Assembly: GCA_037962975.1 (NCBI GenBank)
Contig: CM075673.1
Span: 120,857,001 to 120,921,000 of the forward strand
Source of the DNA: Clitoria ternatea
Lineage: Eukaryota; Streptophyta; Magnoliopsida; Fabales; Fabaceae
Direction: 5' to 3'
Length of the DNA stretch: 64,000 nt
Shown here: one piece after another, positions 11,725 through 21,352 of the stretch
Position numbering within the stretch: the first letter of the stretch is position 1
How the letters are laid out: every line of letters begins with the position of its first letter
The notes under the pieces: generated by a model
The model's input: only the letters and a program-made list of their open reading frames with translations
Databases searched by the model: none
Told to the model about the DNA's origin: nothing
Made by a program: the position numbers and the translations under genes

Positions 11725-12000
11725 TGGTATGAATTTGTAACCTGTAGGGCGTAACCCATCAATGTTGTATGTGGTCTATCTAGAGACGTTGAATGAATGT
11801 TGATTTGAAATTTCGGCTATGGTATTTCGTATTGTCCCCAGGGTGCATGTCTGCGTGCGGAGTTTCATACCGTACGTATCTCTGTGTACTCGGGGACCAA
11901 TGCGAAATGCTGCCGAAATTTCAAATGAACATTCGTTCAACTCAAGATAGACCGCATACAATTATGGGATGGGTTACGGATGGTTGCATATTAATCCCGA
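11725..12000. repeat. Imperfect foldback (inverted repeat) upstream of the transposase
   Basis: The left arm (about 11725-11845) and the complement of the right arm (about 11889-12000) share, in order, GTAACCCATC, TGTATG(T/C)GGTCTATCT, GAATGTT(G/C)ATTTGAAATTTCGGC and GGTCCCC-like text. About 45 bases of loop separate the arms and are themselves partly symmetrical. The overlapping plus- and minus-strand ORFs here resemble each other because of this symmetry and are not genes. The palindrome ends about 120 bases before the transposase ATG. Confidence 0.75.
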
Positions 12001-12119
12001 ATGGGATAGGGCCCCACCAATTTGCAACATCAAAGAGATAGAGAGTGATTCACAACTGATAGTCAAATAAAATTACAATAATTTAAAGTAATAGAAATCG
12101 TGCTTGTTAGATATTGTAA

Positions 12120-15100
12120 ATGGAGGTACCGGCAAATCGGCGATGGATGTACAACCGACTAGATAGCAATCGGCGAGTGACTGAGGAGTTTATGATGGGG
12201 CTATTGGAGTTCATTCCGTTCACTACGGCAAACACGCCTGCATTTGAAGCAACTCAAAAGATTCGTTGTCCGTGCTCAAAGTGCAAATGCATGAGTTTTG
12301 AATACACGGATGATGTCATGTGCCACCTAACTGAGAAAGGGTTCATGGAAACATACCACTACTGGTACAACCATGGTGAGCAGTTACCACGTAGACCATC
12401 AGACGTAACCCTGCAACAGTCTTACTACGAGGTTGGAGGAAACAGGGATACGTACAACAACATAGAACAAATGGTGATGGATCATGTTGGACCCTCCACC
12501 GGGCGTATGCTGGAACATAATGACCAAGCAGGTCATGGGGACTCTGACAATGTAGAGGAGGATCCTAATCCGGAGGTGAAGAGATTTTATGATTTGTTGG
12601 CGGCGGCTCAGACTCCATTGTGGGACGGGTGCAACAGTCACACTGAGTTATCCGCCTCCCTAGCTGCTTTAAGCCTAAAGGCAGATTATAATCTTTCTGG
12701 AGGTTGTTTTGATAGGATGGTCAATCTGATGGGTTCCACCATGCCTAGTAATCACAGAATGCCAGCAAACCTGTACCGTGCTAAGAAACAAGTGGCAAAC
12801 TTGGGGTTGGGTTGTGTGAAGATAGAGTGTTGTGTTGGTGGATGTATGCTGTTCAGAAATGAGTTTGCAGACGAAAGTGTCACAAAATGTCTGCATTGTA
12901 ATGAGGAACGCTACAAGACCGTTAAAAGGAGAGGGAAGGTAACCCGGACGGCCAGGAAAAAAATGTGGTACTTCCCTATAACACCGCGTCTTCAACGCCT
13001 GTATGCCTCATTGTCCACGGCAAAACACATGCGTTGGCATGCTCTGAACCGAACACAAGAGGGGTTTCTTTGCCATCCTTCCGACGGGAAAGCATGGAAG
13101 TGTTTGGATGAGCTATATCCGGACTTTTCTGGCGAGCCACGCAATGTAAGACTTGGCTTATGTACTGATGGGTTTAACCCGTTCGGTCAATACGGAAGAG
13201 CTTACTCTTGTTGGCCAGTCATCCTGACCCCATACAATCTTCCTCCTGATATGTGTATGAAGAGGGAGGTCATGTTTCTATCTGTACTGGTTCCAGGACC
13301 CAAAAATCCAAAGGCGAACATAGACGTGTTTTTGCAACCGTTGGTTGAAGAGTTATCACAGTTATGGGATATCGGGGTAATGACATACGATGTATCTTTG
13401 AAGAACAACTTTATGATGCGTGTTGTTTTGATGTGGACTATTAACGACTTCCCGGCCTATGGTATGCTTTCTGGATGGTCCACGTCTGGGAAGCTTGCTT
13501 GCCCTGTATGCATGGAACATACCGGGGGGGAATCACTCCCTGTTAGTGGCAAGACAAGTTTCTTTGACTGTCATAGAAAGTTTCTACCGTTGGATCACCC
13601 GTTTAGGAGGGACAAAACCGCTTTTAAGAAGAACAAGGTTGTTAATGAAGCTCCACCCCGTAGGTTATCTGGTGCACGGGTTTGGCAGAGGGTCGAAGAG
13701 TATCCTTACATCTGGGACAAGAGTGTTAAGGAGTTTGCGGGTTACGGTAAGGAACACCACTGGGTGAAGCAGAGTGTGTTGTGGGATTTGCCATATTGGA
13801 AAGACTTGTTGTTAAGACACAACATTGATGTCATGCACACTGAACGTAATGTTTTCATGAATATTTTTGACACTGTTATGGACATCAAAGGGAGAACAAA
13901 AGACAACGAGAAGAGTCGTCTAGACCTTCCGATTTGGTGTTCTAGGAAGGAGTTGGAGTTGAGGGATGCGGGACGTGGAAGAATGTTTAAACCCTATGCA
14001 AAGTATGCTTTAACTAGACCACAACAGATTGCTGTGTGTATTTGGATGAATGGGTTGACCCTGCCTGACGGATTCACTTCTAACTTGAGTAGATGTGTCG
14101 ACGTGAAGGAGGGCAGGGTGTTTGGCATGAAAAGTCATGATTGCCATGCGTTTATGCAACAACTACTCCCGTACGCGTTTCATGCCTTACCGAAGCCTAT
14201 TTGGAAACCGTTAGTGGAGTTGAGTCACTTCTTTAAGGAGTTGACGGCTACTTCGTTGAGTGTGGAGAAACTTGTGAAGATGGAAGAAACTATCCCGGTA
14301 TTGATTTGTAAGTTGGAGCAAATTTTCCCACCAAGTTTTTTTGACTCCATGGAGCATTTGCCTATCCATCTACCATACGAGGCCTTGGTTGGTGGCCCAG
14401 TGCAGTATCGTTGGATGTATCCATTCGAAAGGTGAATGCTTGGTGAACTCTTTAATTTACTTGCAAATCGTGCTTATAATAGTATTTTCTAACTTAACAC
14501 CATCTTGTTAATGATGTTGAAGATTCTTACGCTCTTTAAAAGATAAAGTGTCGAACAAAGCCTGCGTTGAAGCTTCAATTTGTGAGGCATACTTAGTCAA
14601 AGAAATGACAACCTTTGCTTCTTTTTATTTTCCAACGGAGATAGAAACTAGAATGAGTAGAATTCCCCGTAATCTTAGGGTAGCCAGCCGCACAGGGTTT
14701 GATGAACAAACGTCGATTTTCAACTATCCTGGTCACCCGGGGGGCAGGCTCATAAAATGTTACATTGATGAGAAAGATCGAAAGGCTGCTCACTTGTACA
14801 TTCTTCTCAATTGCCCAGAAGTGGAACCCTTTATTGAGTAAGTCACAAAAGTTATATTATACATTCTTAACGTAGCTTTTATATTAAACTTATTTGTTTA
14901 TTTCAATAGCTTATACACAGATATGCTAAAACTTGAGCAAAATGATTTAACTGATGACCAAATTCATAGTGAGGTGTCATCCAAGTTCGTTGGTTGGTTC
15001 GCGCAACATGTAAGACCCGTATACCAAGTGTTTTTAAGCCTATTTGCTTCTAACTCCCGTCAATATGGTAACAATGACCTACTTCTTATGTTGTACATAG

Positions 15101-15880
15101 ATACAAGACCCTAACAACCATATTGAAGATTCTTTACTCCAAGCCCTTTCTTGGGGGCCGGTGAAGACTGTTAAAAAATGGCCTATTTACTACGTAAATG
15201 GCTACAAGTTTAATATTCTTCAATGGAGTGAAGGGATGCGCACCCATAACTACGGGGTTTGTGTTAAAGGCACCGCCGGTCAGTTGGAAGAAGACTTTTA
15301 TGGAGTGCTGACGGAGATTGTTGAAGTTTCATTCTCTGGACGACTAAGAAGAGATATTGTTCTATTCAAATGTGATTGGTTCGACAACACAATCAGTGTT
15401 GGAACAAAGGTTGACAACAACTACGGCTTAGTTGAGGTCAAGAAGAATGGTAGATATAAAGGGTTTGATCCCTTCATTTTTGCCCAACAAGCTGAGCAGG
15501 TTTATTACACCGACTTCCCGGGAGGACATCGGGACTGGTATGCAGTAATCAAGGCCAAGGCCCGAAGTCAGATCACTGACAATGTCTCCAAGGAGGTCGA
15601 TGACGCTTATCAGCTTGCACCACACAAGCTCAACGATGCCAATTTGTTGTTCAACATTGATCCAGTCATAATGGATGAGACACTCGCCACTACGGGGGGT
15701 GAACACATTGACAAAGACCTTGTCTCTCGATCAAAACGGTCTAGGGCTGATTTGGATACTGATGAACTTGTTCAAACAGATAACCACAGTGACACTGAAA
15801 CTGAGGGGGAATTTGAAACTGAAATAGACACAGAGTATATAGTTGTTAAACATATATACATAGGTTTATATATATCCTGA
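12120..15880 (+). CDS. CACTA transposase, tnp2/TNPD type (four exons)
   Basis: Catalytic transposase that cuts the element ends. Exons read as 12120-14431, 14523-14837, 14910-15009 and 15101-15880. All junctions have GT/AG, keep frame, and give about 1,168 residues with no internal stop, a normal length for the family. Domains in order: N-terminal transposase-associated domain with a Cys cluster (C50, C52, C55, C57); tnp2 domain with a second Cys cluster (CCVGGC, CLHC) and the acidic motif CTDGFNPFG (D350); HNIDVMHTERNV (D570), the second conserved Asp; DUF4218 (LPYAFHALPKPIWKPL into exon 2); DUF4216 in exon 4 (YYVNGYKF ... GVCVKG). The ATG at 12120 was chosen as the first in frame before RRWMYNRL, the usual family start. 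The last ~15 residues after 15841 may be intron: donors there could instead splice to 15914. GC content is higher than the surrounding DNA. Confidence 0.9.
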
Positions 15881-15913
15881 GACTAACCTTTCTTTTCATG
15901 ATTTTATCCACAG

Positions 15914-17661
15914 ATGACGGGACGTCGACTGCCCTTCAGTAGGGGTGGTGGGTCCAGAACCCCGGCTTCCCGTCTGGGGACTCCTACCCCAGGGCAGGAG
16001 ACCACTCCATCACCACCACAGCGGACCACTCCATCACCACTACAGCAGACCACTCCATCACCACCACCACAGCAGACCACTCCATCACCACTACAGCAGA
16101 CCACTCCATCACCACCACCACACCAGACCACCCTATCACCCCCACAGCTGACCACCCCAGAGTAGACTCCTGGAGTTGGTGGCATGGAGGACCATGGCCA
16201 TCAGGCGACCCCACCTCCGGCATCCCCTCTGCCCATGTTGGTACCCGTGCCGGCCGGAGACGAGTAAGTGACTAAATTTCATATACTTTTATGTTATTTG
16301 TATGATACTTTATATTAGGGTTTAGTGGAAAGACTTGTTGGTTTATTGGATGTTACTTTAATTAGTACTTGTATAGATTGAATTGTACTGGGCACTCTTC
16401 TGTTTGTAACAGGGTAACTATTTAAACTTGGAAATGTTACATTTACAGGGGAGACTCTGCCGAAATTTTGGGTGTCTCCCTAGATTGTGTGTTGTTTTAC
16501 TCATTACTAAGATTCGTTGTCATTACAGCTTTGTTGATAGTAGTCGCACTACCAAAGCGATTACTAAGGTTTTGAAGGCCCAGTGGGATGGTCCATATAT
16601 ATCTTGGACAGATGCTGGGAAGGTTGTGCAAGATAGGTGGTTTGACACCTTCTCGGTAAGTTTCTAGCTCATTTATTGTGACTTGATTTGTAAAATAGAC
16701 CTGTTATTAATTTTGATTTCTCAATTCATTTTACAGCGTGATTACCAGTGGGCGGAGGGTATGATTGATGAGATTAGGAAGGTCTTTGCCACAAAGACCT
16801 CCAAAATCATCAAGAGTACCCTTTGGAAGGTGAGGGACAAGGGTGAGCGCCCTCGTTGGATCCCGGAGGACCATTGGGACGGGATGGTCCAGAAGTGGGG
16901 CGGGGTCCCATTCCAGCAGGCGAGTGCTCGGAATAGGGCCAACAGAGCCGCCGATGCTGCAGCCTCGGTTTACACTGGGGGTAGCATTTCAACCCTCGAG
17001 CACAAGAAAAGATTTGTAAGTATATTTATGTTAAACATTTCTATTATGATTCGTCTTACATGTTTACAAATAATAATCTCAATGTTTTTTGTCCACCACA
17101 GGAGCAGAGGGAGCACCGGGAGCCTTCTTTGTTTGAGGTCATGCAAATGACCAAGAAGAACAAAGCCGGTGCATGGGTAAACCAGAAGACTACGGAGCTA
17201 GCGGTATTTACTTTTAACTGACACATGCTTATAATTTACAAATCAGCTTACTAATCCTATCGTTGTTTTTGAATTTACAGGAGGCGTATCAGGCCAGGAG
17301 GGCCGAGAAGGAGGCGGACCTGGTGGCTTCCACTCCTGAAGGGGAGGTTCCTCCCACCCTATCTTGTTCTGACGACAACGCCATCTATATGGAGGCTGTT
17401 GGCGGTGTGAACAAGAAAGGGAGGGTGTTTGGATTGGGTGGCGTCGGCACGCAGCTGGCGAAAAAGGGGAAGACCCCTTCCTCTTCGTCTTCCTCTGGTC
17501 TTCCGACTGAGGTCGTTCAGGTAATTCAAAACCTGAACGATGAGCTACAGGAGGAGCGACGTCAGAGGCAGTTGCTGTTGGAGCGGCACGAGGCGGACCG
17601 ACAGAAGGCTGAGGCGGACCGACAGCGGGCCGAAGAGCAGCACACCGAGACTCGTCGGTAA
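15914..17661 (+). CDS. CACTA second protein, TNPA-like (Transposase_24 type)
   Basis: Probable DNA-binding partner that recognises subterminal repeats. Exons: 15914-16263, 16529-16655, 16737-17015, 17102-17203, 17281-17661. All have consensus splice sites and one continuous frame. Exon 1 encodes a Pro/Thr/Gln-rich repeat tract. Exons 2-5 encode the plant CACTA accessory core: VQDRWFDTF, RPRWIPEDHWDGMVQKW, YTGGSIS and EAVGGVNKKGRVFGLGGVG, followed by a charged coiled coil (LQEERRQRQLLLERHEADRQ). Two stops matter: TAG at 16163-16165 in exon 1, and TAA at 17659-17661, after which the same frame stays open (LAQQQELLMQL) to about 17760. Translation may really start at the in-frame ATG 16184, with 15914-16165 forming an alternative C-terminus of the upstream transposase, since En/Spm elements make both products by alternative splicing of one transcript. 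Otherwise the gene is newly broken. Confidence 0.75.
15996..16152 (+). repeat. In-frame CCACTCCATCACCACC minisatellite
   Basis: Six or seven copies of an 18-24-base unit (ACCACTCCATCACCACYACAG) encode TTPSPxQQ repeats in the first exon of the TNPA-like gene. Units vary by multiples of three, so the frame is kept. Confidence 0.85.
16399..16483 (+). repeat. CACTA internal duplicated block, copy 2
   Basis: Counterpart of 11498-11580. It lies in the first intron of the TNPA-like gene, and TTTACAG|GGG at 16444-16453 could act as an alternative acceptor. Confidence 0.7.
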
Positions 17662-18110
17662 CTTGCTCAGCAGCAGGAGCTACTGATGCAGTTGATGGCG
17701 AGGCTACCTCCCCCCACTTCCCAGGCGCCCCCACCACCAACCCAGGGATCCCCCACCACCTTGATTGTAGTTCTTTTATTTATACACATTGTATATTTGA
17801 TTTTTAGTTATGTTATATTTTCATTCAGTATTTATTTTGTCATTCTTTATTTATTATGTCAATATTTATTGGTAATTACATTCAAATCACAAAGCCTTAT
17901 TCTACCTATCATTAATAATTCAACCTATTTGATAAATTAATTTAATCTATTATTTTGTTTTTAATAATAATTTATTACTTCAAAAAAATTATTTTAATTT
18001 AATTATAAAATTTTATCAGGCAATACAAAATATAAAATATTAAGATATTTTTAAAGTTAAACTAACAAAACCTACCTATCATTGAATCAATTTCAAAAAA
18101 ATTTAAAAAT
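17662..18110 (+). other. 3' untranslated part of the CACTA element
   Basis: The sequence first continues the TNPA-like frame past its TAA (Pro-rich to about 17760), then becomes very AT-rich up to the right subterminal array. Several AATAAA-like strings suit a polyadenylation region. Confidence 0.5.
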
Positions 18111-18629
18111 GACCGTTAGCGACGGCCCACTACCGTCGCTGAATTATTAAAACTAGCGACGGACGCTGTGGTCGCTACATCACAACCACTAGCGACGGAT
18201 ATTGTGGTCGCTGTGGTGTGGTCGCTACATCACAACCACTAGCGACGGAACCTTGTGGTCGCTGTATCATAACCAATAGCGACGGCTGCTGTCGTCGCTG
18301 TACTTGTTAGAAATAGCGACGGCCCAGGGTGGTCGCTACATGAGTACATGTAGCGACGGCATACGGTGGTCGCTGATGGCTGTTATTAGCGACGGGGTTT
18401 CGAGGTCGCTGTATGGCAACACTTAGCGACGGCTGGAGTTATTGGGACAGAGACGATTTTAGCGACGGCCGGACGCCGTCAATATGGTAGCGACGGCAGG
18501 TGTGGCGTCGCTGCTGTGTTTTCGACGAGGGTTTTAGCGACGTCCTCTTTTCCGTCTGAGATGCCGTCGCTAATGGTTTTAGCGACGGCCATTCTATGGA
18601 TTAGCGACCAATTCCTTCCGTCGCTGTCA
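18111..18629. repeat. CACTA right subterminal repeat array
   Basis: The same TAGCGACGG core as the left end repeats roughly every 25-45 bases, usually TAGCGACGG followed by GGTCGCT a short distance on. The matching motif at both ends confirms that both belong to one element. Confidence 0.85.
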
Positions 18630-18633
18630 GTTG

Positions 18634-18647
18634 TTTTTTTAGTGGTG
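18634..18647 (-). repeat. CACTA right terminal inverted repeat
   Basis: TTTTTTTAGTGGTG, the inverse complement of CACCACTAAAAAAA. Confidence 0.93.
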
Positions 18648-18650
18648 TAA
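18648..18650. repeat. Right target-site duplication TAA of the CACTA element
   Basis: The three bases directly after AGTGGTG are TAA, identical to 5633-5635. Confidence 0.9.
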
Positions 18651-18948
18651 TCTATCCTATCAACAAGCCCAATTATGATATTTATTTGAATAGATAATTC
18701 TATTTATATTATTATTATAATTAATAACAGAATATAGATATAATGAATTAATAATGTTTATCCACTAAATATATTAATATAATAATATATTAATTTAAAT
18801 GTTAGAATTAAAAATTCCAACATTCTCCTACTTGGATAACACTATTATTATTGAACACAAAAATTATATTTTCAGAATAAGTTATTAATTATTATCTAGA
18901 AAATAATAATAATCTCATAATAGCATATAATCATATTTGATATAGATA
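18651..18948. other. AT-rich spacer
   Basis: Nothing recognised between the CACTA right flank and the solo LTR. Confidence 0.5.
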
Positions 18949-20223
18949 TGTTAGGAATCCCTCAGGGTCAAGCAGCGGAAACACAAAGGATTCCCAAAAG
19001 GAATTGCAAAAACAAATATTTCAAGGCATTGCATACAAAATTAAAAATTTTGTTTTAGAGTTTACCTATTGTAGACATGTAACGAGTTCCTCGATCGAAG
19101 CCATTGTAGCTCCGTCCTTAGGAGTCCACAGGAGCACTCTCACTAGAATCTGAATTTCTAAATGCTAGTACGAAAGTTTAGAGAGTAATCCTAATTTCTA
19201 AGCAGCAGCCTATGAGCATCTCATGCTCTATATATAGGCTTAGGTCTTAACCTGATGACTCTCATTAAACATTAGACTCCTGACTCATTCAAAATGAGTT
19301 AGGCCCAATAGTTTTATTTTTAGTCCAACTAAAATAAAACTATTCTCTGGTGGGCTTACTCTATATGTGACCCTATAGGAAAAATATCCGATTATATTAA
19401 TAATAAAGTATTTTATTATTAGTAAAAAATAACAGCGGCATCTAGCAATACATCATTATGTCTAAATTTTATTTATCATCAATGTGACCTATAAATGATA
19501 ATTATTTTATATATTTATTCCTTTTGTTACGATATCTAATTGGGCTCAAGGCATGGTCGTCGTCATCCTTGTATGGCCCAATTCATTTTACTTGATACTA
19601 GAGTAGACTTTACAAAATAAATATCTAATATTTATTCTTCCTAGCATGGTCATGCATTTCGTTAGTCTCACTCCATCAAGTGACCCATAGATATCACTCT
19701 TGTCATATAAGAGAGACAAATCTCATCTACATCACTCACATCCCTCTGCATAATTTCTTCATTGCCTAATCACAATTTTTATAGTCACTTATTATAGATG
19801 ACGTTTGATTATATCAAAACAACAAACTCCTTATGTAGGAATCGTAGTGACTTTAGGTTGAAGGAGTATATATACCATTATCACATTGAGAACCATTCAT
19901 GACACTCATGTAACAATCCATGCAACGTTCTCATGGTAGGTCTGTCTAGTACAACATTACTCTTAATGTGTACCCGTGTGAAGACTTGGTATCATTTATA
20001 TCCATGATCTGTGAGATCAAATCATCAGTACATTCACACACTAGTCTTAATGTATTTACATGTCCCCATGTACATACTTGATTAGGGAGATTTTAGGAAT
20101 AATTCTCATATGACCTATTATTCCAGGGATAAATACTTCTAAAACAATATTAAACTTAAAAAAAATTATTTTATTAATAAGTTAAAATTGATACATAAAT
20201 AGCTCGTAGTGCATACTCCAACA
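18949..20223 (-). mobile_element. Solo LTR (family shared with 38357-39582)
   Basis: On the minus strand it starts TGTTGGAGTATGCACTACGAGC at its right end and finishes GGGATTCCTAACA at its left end, with TG...CA termini. The flanks AGATA (18944-18948) and GGATA (20224-20228) are a probable 5-bp duplication with one change. It matches the inverted copy at 38357-39582 over nearly its whole length, including a CTATATATAG promoter box at about 19228-19239. No primer site, purine tract or coding region adjoins it, so it is a solo LTR. Confidence 0.8.
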
Positions 20224-20323
20224 GGATATACATTATACACCACAATGCGATATAGATAAAGAAATATGAATTTTATTTCCACAAGTTTTAAATATCTAAC
20301 AATGTTATAAGAGATATGATAAT

Positions 20324-20562
20324 TGTTCCCCCCGAAATCAGAGGGGGCTCCACGGGACCCTCTTACCCCTTAATTTAGCAGATGATTGATTCTTTATTAG
20401 TTATAGTTCAGTGGGCTTGGGCCAGATTCCTTTAGTTTTAGCCCTTGTATAAATATGACTGTATGCATACATGTAACCTAAGTGACATATTACAGAGATA
20501 GTAATCCTAATTTCCTAGAGTAATTCTCTAGGGTTTTGTGTTCTATACTCTTTATGTGAACA
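20324..20562 (+). repeat. 5' LTR of Ty3/gypsy element C
   Basis: Begins TGTTCCCCCCG and ends TTATGTGAACA, so the termini are inverted (TGTTC/GAACA). A TATA-like TATAAATA lies near 20450. It is followed directly by a primer-site-like sequence and then gag. Confidence 0.7.
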
Positions 20563-20564
20563 TT

Positions 20565-20588
20565 TTGGCTCCCACTATAGGGCCTGGT
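20565..20588 (+). promoter_or_regulatory. Primer-binding region of element C
   Basis: TTGGCTCCCACTATAGGGCC two bases after the LTR resembles the TGGCGCCCACCGTGGGG string found after the 5' LTR of many Tat-type plant gypsy elements. The tRNA involved is not assigned. Confidence 0.55.
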
Positions 20589-20637
20589 AAAACGGATCCC
20601 ACACCTCAATTTTCAAGAAAACCCTAAGCAGCATAAA

Positions 20638-20745
20638 TGGTGAACACGCGCAACACCCGTCAAGCTCTTGGAACCCCTGAGAGTACCTTGCTAAGTGTTT
20701 TAAGAGAACGAGGCTTAGGTCTGTCCCCTAGATCATCGTGAGAAT
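20638..20745 (+). pseudogene. Gag start of gypsy element C (interrupted)
   Basis: ATG at 20638 opens MVNTRNTRQALGTPESTLL, a typical N-terminus for Gag of plant gypsy elements. After about 34 codons a TGA ends the frame, and soon after the sequence leaves gag. It appears to resume at 37778 (reading DDQLQQLRSMVEALQ), some 17 kb away. The flanks AGAAT (20741-20745) and GGAAT (37778-37782) could be the duplication from that insertion. Confidence 0.65.
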
Positions 20746-21352
20746 ATCAGAAAGAAAGATTTGAGAGGATGTGAGTAGTGGATAGTTCAGTTAAACGGAG
20801 ACGAGTAAGTAAGGGAGGTTGTATACAATAGTAACCCCTAGAGGAACTTGCTGATTTATTGATAATTTATGCGAAGATAATTGTGTTTGACCTGACAATT
20901 AAATTATTGATGGAGTGTTATATTCATGAATATATTCTGTTATTGATAATTTGTGAATAATATTTAATTTCAGTAGATTATAAATAATGATGGTCAATCA
21001 TCTGTCGATAACAGATTTATGATAATTAGATTTATTTAAGTATCAAGTTAGATTTAGAGGATAGGTGATTATTAGAGCCCAAGATTTCATAAGACTTAAT
21101 TAAGTTCCTTTAATAAAATAATTACTGAATAATACATTACTTGGATATCAACGGGTAAACAGATGTTATTATTAAAGAGTTTAGTTAATTAATATAAAAT
21201 AAGGTGAATAGATAATATCTATTTTGGTATTTGACATTAATTGTGATGAGCTTAAGATATGGAAAATATATTTATAATATGTTTTAGTTAAGAAATTATT
21301 TAACTACTGTTATTTTAATAATAAACGTTGTTCAGTTCCTCAAGAATTAAAC
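20746..21352. other. Unassigned AT-rich piece between gag fragment and LTR B
   Basis: About 600 bases with no coding trace. It is neither gag nor clearly part of the LTR beginning at 21353, and may be a separate insertion or a decayed LTR portion. Confidence 0.3.

Larger units (their letters stand above)
5636..18647 (+). mobile_element. CACTA (En/Spm) DNA transposon, apparently full length
   Basis: The element opens with CACTACTAAAAAAA (5636-5649) and closes with TTTTTTTAGTGGTG (18634-18647). Inverted, these agree at 13 of 14 positions. It is flanked by the same three bases, TAA (5633-5635 and 18648-18650), the 3-bp duplication diagnostic of CACTA elements. Both ends carry several hundred bases of TAGCGACGG/CCGTCGCTA subterminal repeats. 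Inside, on the same strand, are a tnp2-type transposase and a TNPA-like gene, plus a long 5' region holding a MYB exon, tandem repeats and a foldback. Length is 13,012 bp. With complete ends and an open transposase frame it may be autonomous, or able to move with a helper; the possible stop codons in the second gene argue for caution. Confidence 0.95.

Noticed and set aside
11776..12041. Overlapping ORFs on both strands with similar translations
   Set aside because: The similarity is a product of the inverted repeat at 11725-12000; neither shows a domain or codon pattern of its own.
15904..16223. Gly/Val/Cys-rich minus-strand ORFs
   Set aside because: They are reverse readings of the Pro/Thr minisatellite exon on the plus strand.
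5615..18660. AGGATAGG left of the CACTA element and CTATCCTAT right of it, a possible outer inverted repeat
   Set aside because: Only about seven bases, not adjacent to the termini, and the TAA/CACTA boundary already explains the ends.
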